Origin: URNF01 sp045649855
GTDB taxonomy: Bacteria; Bacillota; Clostridia; Oscillospirales; Acutalibacteraceae
Length of the DNA stretch: 10,464 nt
Reading direction: 5' to 3'
Assembly (NCBI GenBank): GCA_045649855.1
Contig: JAZRQN010000079.1
Coordinates: forward strand, 1-10,464
Below are positions 6,547-10,464 of this stretch, one piece after another (within the stretch, counting starts at the first letter, position 1; each line of letters begins with the position of its first letter). The notes under the pieces are model-generated. The model searched no databases and was not told where the DNA came from. It saw only the letters and a program-made list of their open reading frames with translations. A program made the position numbers and the translations under genes.

Positions 6547-6584
6547 AAAAAATTGCCCGAAGATGGTTCTTCGGGCGGTTTTTT
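6547..6584 (-). terminator. Intrinsic terminator of valS
   Basis: Bases 6547-6563 pair with 6568-6584 (17 bp, two wobbles) around TGGT, with the core GCCCGAAGA / TCTTCGGGC. Read on the minus strand, the GC-rich stem ends in a run of T. It starts two bases after the valS stop codon at 6587. Confidence 0.85.
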
Positions 6585-6586
6585 CA

Positions 6587-7117
6587 TTAACCTAATTGTG
6601 CAAGGCTCTGTTCGAGCAACGCAATCTGCTCACGCAGACGGTCTGCGGTCTGGCGGTTGTTTTCCACCACCGCGGCAGGTGCTTTATCGGTAAACGCCTT
6701 ATTGTTCAGACGTGCCATCACACCATCGAGCTGTTTTTGCACGTTTTCTTTTTCTTTGTTCAGACGGGCTCTTTCCGCATCCAGATCCACCAATTCCGCC
6801 ATCGGAATCTTGATGGTCGCATCCGCGGTAACGATGCTCACCGCACCGTCCACGTCAAAGGATTTGCCGATCTGCACATTAGCGGCAGAAGCCAGACGCT
6901 GCAGGAACGGCACACCTTTTTCAAAGGTATCCGCAAACGCAGTTTCCACAAACACTTCCGCTTTTCTGGACGGCGGCACGTTCATTTCAGCACGGCGGTT
7001 ACGGATCGCGCGGATAGCGTTCATCACACGTTCCATTTCCTGCTCGTCAGCTGTGAAGTTGAGCGCTTCGTCGTACACGGGCCACTTGGTGCGCATCAGC
7101 GTTTCACCGTTGTGCGG
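6587..7117 (-). pseudogene. valS: C-terminal part of valyl-tRNA synthetase downstream of the in-frame amber codon
   Basis: This stretch continues the valS reading frame without any frameshift after the TAG at 7118-7120 and ends in TAA at 6587-6589. It encodes the end of the anticodon-binding domain (KWPVYDEALNF, then a basic helix RAIRNRRAEMNVPPSRKA) and the C-terminal coiled-coil arm (LDAERARLNKEKENVQKQL onward) that contacts tRNA-Val in this enzyme class. Both parts are fully conserved in appearance, with no further stops. The first internal ATG (7094-7096) has no Shine-Dalgarno sequence upstream, so independent translation of a 169-aa piece is unlikely. Either the stop is a sequencing or assembly error, or it is read through, or the gene has been recently damaged. 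It is listed separately because standard gene callers will split it. Confidence 0.75.
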
Positions 7118-9298
7118 CTACGACTGCCAGATCTCCTCGGTGATGAACGGCATAAACGGATGCAGAAGCTGCAACATTGCGGTCATCACGTACACCAATA
7201 CGCGACAAGCGTTATCGCCGCCATCGCCCTGCAAGCGCACTTTGCAAAGTTCGATGTACCAGTCGCAGAAATCGTCCCAAATGAAGTCGTACAGTTTCTG
7301 CACCGCGATACCCAGTTCAAATTTCTCCAGGTTGTCGGTTACTGCGGCAATGAGGGTGTTCAGTTTGGAGAGAATCCATTTATCCTCGAGGGTGAGCTCC
7401 TCGGGCAAGCCGAGCGCCACGTCCTTGTCGCCGATGTTCATCAGGATGAAACGGGAAGCGTTCCACAACTTGTTCGCAAAGTTGCGGGAGGATTCCACCT
7501 TCTCCTGAATGTAGCGCATATCGTTTCCGGGGCTGTTGCCGGTGGCGAGCATAAAGCGCAGAGCGTCCGCACCAAACTGCTCGATCACTTCCAGCGGATC
7601 CACGCCGTTGCCCAGAGATTTGGACATCTTTCTGCCCTGTGCATCACGCACAAGACCGTGGATGAGCACGGTGTTAAACGGTGCTTTGCCGGTATAGGCA
7701 AGACCGGAGAAAATCATGCGGCTGACCCAGAAACCGATGATGTCGTAACCGGTAACCAGGGTGTTGGTGGGATAGAAATAATCCAGTTCCGCAGTGTTCT
7801 CGGGCCAACCCATCGTGGAGAACGGCCACAAAGCGGAGGAGAACCAGGTATCCAGCGTATCGGGGTCCTGATCAAGATGCTTGCTGCCACATTTCGGGCA
7901 GGTGTCGGGCGCTTCTTTCGCAACGATGACTTCGCCGCAATCCGCACAGTACCACGCAGGAATGCGATGACCCCACCACAACTGACGGGAGATACACCAA
8001 TCACGCGTACCGCGCATCCAGTTGAGATAGTTCTTGGTGAAACGCTCGGGCACGAAGGTAATCTCACCTTTTTCCACCGCTTCGATAGCAGGGCCTGCCA
8101 GGGGTTCCATTTTCACGAACCACTGTTTGGACACCATCGGTTCGATGTTGTTATGGCAACGGTAGCAAGTACCGACGTCGTGCTTTCTGTCTTCGGTTTC
8201 TTTGAGATAACCACCCTCTTGCAGATCGGCAAGAATCGCTTTGCGTGCTTCCATGGTGGTCATACCTGCGTACTTGCCGCAATCCAGCACCTGCGGTTCG
8301 TCAGCGGCGGCAAGACCGCTTTCAAACAGTGCATCGGCAGCGGCTTTGTCCGCAGCGCCGGTCATGTGGCCGTCATAGGTAAACACACGGATCATCGGCA
8401 AGGAATGGCGCTGACCGACCTCAAAGTCGTTGGGGTCGTGTGCGGGGGTGATTTTCACCACGCCCGTACCTTTGGTCATATCCGCGTGCTCGTCGCATAC
8501 GATCGGGATTTCTTTGTCCAAGAGCGGCAGAATCACATGGCAACCGTGCAGGTGTTTATAACGCTCGTCCTCCGCGTTGATGGCAACAGCGGTATCGCCG
8601 AGCATGGTCTCGGGACGGGTGGTGGCGAGTTCCAGCTGTTCGCCCGTCTCTTTGACGGTGTACAGCAGATGCCAAAAATGACCGTCCTGCTCTTCGTATT
8701 CCACTTCCGCATCCGAAATGGAGGTTTTACATTTCGGACACCAGTTGACCATACGGCTGCCGCGGTAAATGAGGCCTTCTTCGTACAGACGGATGAACAC
8801 GTCTTTGACCGCCTCAGAACAACCCTCGTCCATGGTAAAACGCTCGCGGTCCCAGTCGCAGGAAGAACCGATGGTTTTCAGCTGGCTGACGATACGGCTG
8901 CCGTATTTTTCTTTCCAAGCCCAAGCACGCTCCAAGAAGCCGTCGCGGCCGAGCATTTCTTTGGTAACACCCTCTGCGCGCATCGCTTCCACAACCTTCG
9001 CTTCGGTAGCGATGGATGCGTGATCGGTACCGGGCATCCACAAGGTTTCATACCCCTGCATTCTGCGCCAACGCACAAGGATATCCTGCAGGGTGTTGTC
9101 CAAAGCATGACCCATGTGCAGTTGTCCCGTAATATTCGGAGGCGGCATCACGATGGTGTACGGCGTTTTCTCTACACCGTTTTCATCCTTCGCGTGCGGC
9201 TCGGCGTGAAAGTATCCGCCATCCATCCAAAATTTATAGATGCGACCCTCTACCTCTTTCGGGTCGTACACCTTTGCGAGTTCTTTTCTTTCTGCCAT
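7118..9298 (-). CDS. valS: Valyl-tRNA synthetase, main part up to an in-frame amber stop
   Basis: This is the essential cytoplasmic class I enzyme (EC 6.1.1.9) that charges tRNA-Val. From the ATG at 9298 the frame gives 726 residues before TAG. HMGH (61-64) is the HIGH motif within PPPNITGQLHMGH. The CP1 editing domain (~195-400) includes TTRPETMLGDTAVAINA. KMSKS is at 557-561. Four CxxC pairs (187/190, 378/381, 451/454, 467/470) look like zinc-binding knuckles. The anticodon-binding domain starts at ~630 and is cut at EEIWQS. With the part after the amber codon, the gene would be about 903 residues, normal for ValRS. I prefer 9298 over the ATG at 9319 because AAAGGA at 9308-9313 sits nine bases before it and the protein then starts MAERKELAK. 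Truncated here, the enzyme would lose about 176 residues needed for tRNA binding. The gene is transcribed divergently from lexA. Confidence 0.92.
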   Translation of the reverse strand: MAERKELAKVYDPKEVEGRIYKFWMDGGYFHAEPHAKDENGVEKTPYTIVMPPPNITGQLHMGHALDNTLQDILVRWRRMQGYETLWMPGTDHASIATEAKVVEAMRAEGVTKEMLGRDGFLERAWAWKEKYGSRIVSQLKTIGSSCDWDRERFTMDEGCSEAVKDVFIRLYEEGLIYRGSRMVNWCPKCKTSISDAEVEYEEQDGHFWHLLYTVKETGEQLELATTRPETMLGDTAVAINAEDERYKHLHGCHVILPLLDKEIPIVCDEHADMTKGTGVVKITPAHDPNDFEVGQRHSLPMIRVFTYDGHMTGAADKAAADALFESGLAAADEPQVLDCGKYAGMTTMEARKAILADLQEGGYLKETEDRKHDVGTCYRCHNNIEPMVSKQWFVKMEPLAGPAIEAVEKGEITFVPERFTKNYLNWMRGTRDWCISRQLWWGHRIPAWYCADCGEVIVAKEAPDTCPKCGSKHLDQDPDTLDTWFSSALWPFSTMGWPENTAELDYFYPTNTLVTGYDIIGFWVSRMIFSGLAYTGKAPFNTVLIHGLVRDAQGRKMSKSLGNGVDPLEVIEQFGADALRFMLATGNSPGNDMRYIQEKVESSRNFANKLWNASRFILMNIGDKDVALGLPEELTLEDKWILSKLNTLIAAVTDNLEKFELGIAVQKLYDFIWDDFCDWYIELCKVRLQGDGGDNACRVLVYVMTAMLQLLHPFMPFITEEIWQS

Positions 9299-9337
9299 TT
9301 TTTTCAGTCCTTTCGGCATACTTATGTACAGTATACT

Positions 9338-9367
9338 ATATTACCATATACTTCTATATAAAATCAA
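9338..9367 (-). promoter_or_regulatory. Putative valS promoter
   Basis: On the minus strand, TTGATT (9362-9367) and TAATAT (9338-9343) are 18 bases apart. TATAGT and TATACT hexamers follow immediately, so the exact -10 is uncertain. The start codon is about 40 bases downstream. Confidence 0.35.
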
Positions 9368-9384
9368 GAAGTTTCGGCATAAAA

Positions 9385-9421
9385 ATGAAAAGTCCCCATC
9401 TTTTTTACAAGATGGGGACTT
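9385..9421 (-). terminator. Terminator-like hairpin upstream of valS
   Basis: AAGTCCCCATCTT at 9390-9402 pairs perfectly with 9409-9421 (13 bp, six-base loop). On the minus strand the stem is followed by TTCATTTTT, typical of an intrinsic terminator about 90 bases before the valS start. No annotated minus-strand gene ends here. It could attenuate a longer valS leader, end a small RNA, or stop read-through from near lexA. On the plus strand it has no T-tail. Confidence 0.55.
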
Positions 9422-9570
9422 CCCTCATAATAAAGGGGTGTTGAGGAGGGGAAATATACCCTTTAGCTGTGAAGAAAACGGTTGCGGCGCCGTTTCTTCC
9501 GGGTACAATAGCAGTGTATAACACAAAGATGAAGAATTCGTGAACATAGTTTGAAATCTTTGTGTAAAAT
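9422..9570. other. Structured non-coding region between valS and lexA, candidate small RNA or leader
   Basis: No credible gene lies here. GAAGAAAACGG at 9471-9481 pairs with CCGTTTCTTC at 9490-9499, with one bulge. TAAAGGG at 9431-9437 pairs with CCCTTTA at 9459-9465. ACACAAAGAT at 9521-9530 is the exact reverse complement of 9556-9565. On the minus strand a weak promoter-like pair (TTCACG, 17 bases, TTATAC near 9516-9544) could drive a transcript of about 130 bases ending at the 9385-9421 hairpin. This is inference from structure only. Confidence 0.35.
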
Positions 9571-9585
9571 ATTTCCGCAAAAAAT

Positions 9586-9599
9586 CAAACAAATGTTTG
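9586..9599. promoter_or_regulatory. Putative LexA operator (SOS-box variant) upstream of lexA
   Basis: CAAACAAATGTTTG has arms CAAAC and GTTTG around a four-base spacer. This is the same geometry as the Gram-positive SOS box CGAAC-N4-GTTCG, with G-to-A / C-to-T changes in each arm. It overlaps the -35 hexamer of the lexA promoter, which is where an autorepressor operator would be expected. It is a symmetric variant, not a consensus site. Confidence 0.55.
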
Positions 9600-9625
9600 C
9601 ATTTTCGGAAAATGTGTGTTATAAT
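9597..9625 (+). promoter_or_regulatory. lexA promoter with extended -10
   Basis: TTGCAT at 9597-9602 and TATAAT at 9620-9625 are 17 bases apart, and TG at 9617-9618 makes an extended -10. The untranslated leader to the ATG at 9706 would be about 75 bases. The -35 shares three bases with the palindromic operator. Confidence 0.65.
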
Positions 9626-9705
9626 ATGGGTAATCTCGGAGAAATTCGTGTTTTTGACATCGAACAAACAATCGAATTTTGCATATTGAAAGGATGAACC
9701 TGTGT

Positions 9706-10290
9706 ATGAAAGCGTTGACCGAAAAACAGCAGAAAGTTCTCTCTTTCCTGAAAGAGCGTGCGCAGGACGGCGTGCCGCCGTCGGTGCGTGAGATCTGCAC
9801 CGCCACCGGTATCAAATCCACCTCCACCGTGCACGCGTATCTGCGTCTTTTGGAAGATGAGGGCTATATCAACCGTCAAAGCGGTCTCAATCGCGCCATC
9901 CGCTTGCCGGGTGAGAACGTTGCCAGAGTCCCTCTGCTCGGTAAGGTAACCGCCGGTCTGCCCATCCTCGCCGTGGAAGAGGTGGAGGAATACGTTCCCT
10001 ATTCGGGCGGCGGATACAATCCGGGCGATCTGTTCGCACTGCGTGTGTCGGGTACCAGTATGATCAATGCGGGCATTCACGACAAGGATATCGTCATTGT
10101 GAAAAAGACGCCGCTTGCCGATAACGGCGATATCGTGGTGGCGCTCATCGGTGATGAAGCAACCGTCAAGCGCATTTTCGTGGAAAAGGATCACATTCGT
10201 CTGCAACCCGAAAATCCTGAGTTTGAACCCATCATCGTCAAAGAAGTAGTGGTGCTCGGCAAGGTGGTCTCCCTGCTTCGATATTTCTAA
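9706..10290 (+). CDS. lexA: LexA, SOS-response repressor and self-cleaving protease
   Basis: The 194-aa protein represses DNA-damage genes and inactivates itself when RecA filaments form. Residues 1-65 form the winged helix-turn-helix: LTEKQQKVLSFL, PPSVREICTATGIKSTSTVHAYLRLLEDEGYI, then a basic RQSGLNRAIRLP. The C-terminal S24 peptidase domain has the scissile Ala83-Gly84 in VTAGLP, the nucleophile Ser118 in VSGTSMI and the general-base Lys155 in ATVKR. All are present, so the protein should be functional. I chose the ATG at 9706 because the family begins with a short MKxLTxKQ and GAAAGGA at 9688-9694 lies upstream with 11-base spacing; in-frame ATGs at 9679 and 9694 would add extra residues and use part of the ribosome binding site. 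It is divergent from valS, monocistronic, and followed at once by a strong terminator. The upstream palindrome at 9586-9599 fits autoregulation. Confidence 0.95.
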   Translation: MKALTEKQQKVLSFLKERAQDGVPPSVREICTATGIKSTSTVHAYLRLLEDEGYINRQSGLNRAIRLPGENVARVPLLGKVTAGLPILAVEEVEEYVPYSGGGYNPGDLFALRVSGTSMINAGIHDKDIVIVKKTPLADNGDIVVALIGDEATVKRIFVEKDHIRLQPENPEFEPIIVKEVVVLGKVVSLLRYF

Positions 10291-10301
10291 GTGTATAATT
10301 G

Positions 10302-10334
10302 AAAACGGTGTGTCGATTGACACACCGTTTTTTT
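10302..10334 (+). terminator. Intrinsic terminator of lexA
   Basis: AAAACGGTGTGTC at 10302-10314 pairs with GACACACCGTTTT at 10319-10331 (13 bp, GATT loop), followed by three more T. It lies 11 bases after the lexA stop. Confidence 0.9.
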
Positions 10335-10355
10335 CATTACATACTGCTGATTGTC

Positions 10356-10380
10356 AACACACGGAACCGTCCCCTGTGTT
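10356..10380. repeat. REP-like hairpin with bulged stem
   Basis: AACACACGG at 10356-10364 pairs with CCTGTGTT at 10373-10380 with a single bulged C, closing a loop AACCGTCC. The unit GGAACCGTCCCCTGTG resembles GGGGACGGTTCC-type short repeats often seen with REP-associated (Y1-family) transposases in bacterial genomes. It shares CCGTCCCCT with the hairpin at 6518-6540. No transposase is in the window. Confidence 0.5.
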
Positions 10381-10385
10381 ATGTG

Positions 10386-10464
10386 TTATTTTATTCCAAC
10401 GGGAACAATAACAATTTTTCCTAAATTTTCTAATATTTTCAACAGCGTGGTTAAGTTCTCGTGA
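10386..10464 (-). CDS. C-terminal end of a minus-strand gene, possibly an XRE-type regulator or antitoxin (partial)
   Basis: The minus strand entering from the right edge is open for 25 codons and ends in TAA at 10386-10388. The visible tail reads as a helix with NLTTLLKILENLGK followed by a hydrophobic strand IVIVPVGIK. XRE/HigA-type helix-turn-helix proteins typically end with exactly this layout: an L-x-T-L-L-K-I-L-x-x-L-G helix and a short strand. The DNA-binding part would lie outside the window, so identity is an inference from 25 residues. It would converge on lexA, with the REP-like hairpin just past its stop. Confidence 0.45.
   Translation of the reverse strand, partial: HENLTTLLKILENLGKIVIVPVGIK

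Noticed and set aside
7094..7096. Independent start codon for the C-terminal valS fragment
   Set aside because: No Shine-Dalgarno sequence lies upstream, and the residues before it (PHNGETL) also match the ValRS family. The ATG is therefore an internal methionine.
6596..9361. A 921-codon open frame on the plus strand opposite valS
   Set aside because: It is in exact codon register with valS on the other strand, so it stays open simply because valS hardly uses TTA, CTA or TCA codons. The translation is low-complexity in character (rich in His, Phe, Arg), has no recognisable domain and no ribosome binding site.
9299..9600. T-box riboswitch in front of valS
   Set aside because: The terminator hairpin and context fit, but the conserved antiterminator bulge sequence (TGGNACC within AGGGTGGNACCGCG) is not on the minus strand of this region, and no Stem I with a valine specifier could be drawn.
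9661..9674. A second SOS box beginning CGAAC downstream of the lexA promoter
   Set aside because: The second half reads AATCG instead of GTTCG, so the site is not symmetric.
9679..9681. Longer LexA start at 9679
   Set aside because: It has no ribosome binding site, and the extra nine residues do not fit the usual MKxLTxKQ beginning. The ATG at 9706 follows GAAAGGA.

Overview
The window looks like a chromosomal stretch from a Gram-positive Clostridia-type bacterium, perhaps Oscillospiraceae or a relative. This is inferred from the LexA autoregulatory arrangement, the single-enzyme diaminopimelate dehydrogenase, the glycerophosphate-type surface chemistry, sigma-A-like promoters with strong purine-rich ribosome binding sites, and T-tailed intrinsic terminators at almost every gene end. 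Taxonomy was not tested by any search.

Layout. (1) 1-950 is an AT-rich accessory patch: a four-helix-bundle (23S rRNA intervening-sequence family) gene translationally coupled to an unrecognised 158-aa gene. (2) 951-1373 has no gene but holds three strong hairpins, a pair of inverted arms and a tRNA-3'-end-like stretch, ending in a promoter. (3) 1374-5369 is a two-gene operon: a membrane-anchored CDP-glycerol glycerophosphotransferase-family protein followed by a 919-aa fusion of a YidC/Oxa1-type membrane core to an extracellular alkaline-phosphatase-superfamily (LtaS/EptA-like) domain. Together they suggest a pathway that makes or decorates a glycerophosphate-containing surface polymer. (4) 5487-6473 is meso-diaminopimelate dehydrogenase (ddh), with its own promoter and terminator. 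(5) 6587-9298, on the minus strand and convergent with ddh, is valyl-tRNA synthetase (valS), interrupted by one in-frame amber codon at 7118-7120. (6) 9299-9705 is a divergent, hairpin-rich intergenic region. (7) 9706-10290 is lexA, with a palindromic operator over its -35 box. (8) The right edge carries a REP-like hairpin and the last 25 codons of a minus-strand gene resembling the C-terminus of an XRE-type regulator or antitoxin.

The items most worth a second look are the amber codon in an essential synthetase gene, the YidC-phosphotransferase fusion and its missing groove arginine, the two REP-like hairpins sharing a 9-mer in gene-end intergenic regions, and the structured DNA between valS and lexA. 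No CRISPR array, complete insertion sequence, rRNA or functional tRNA was seen.
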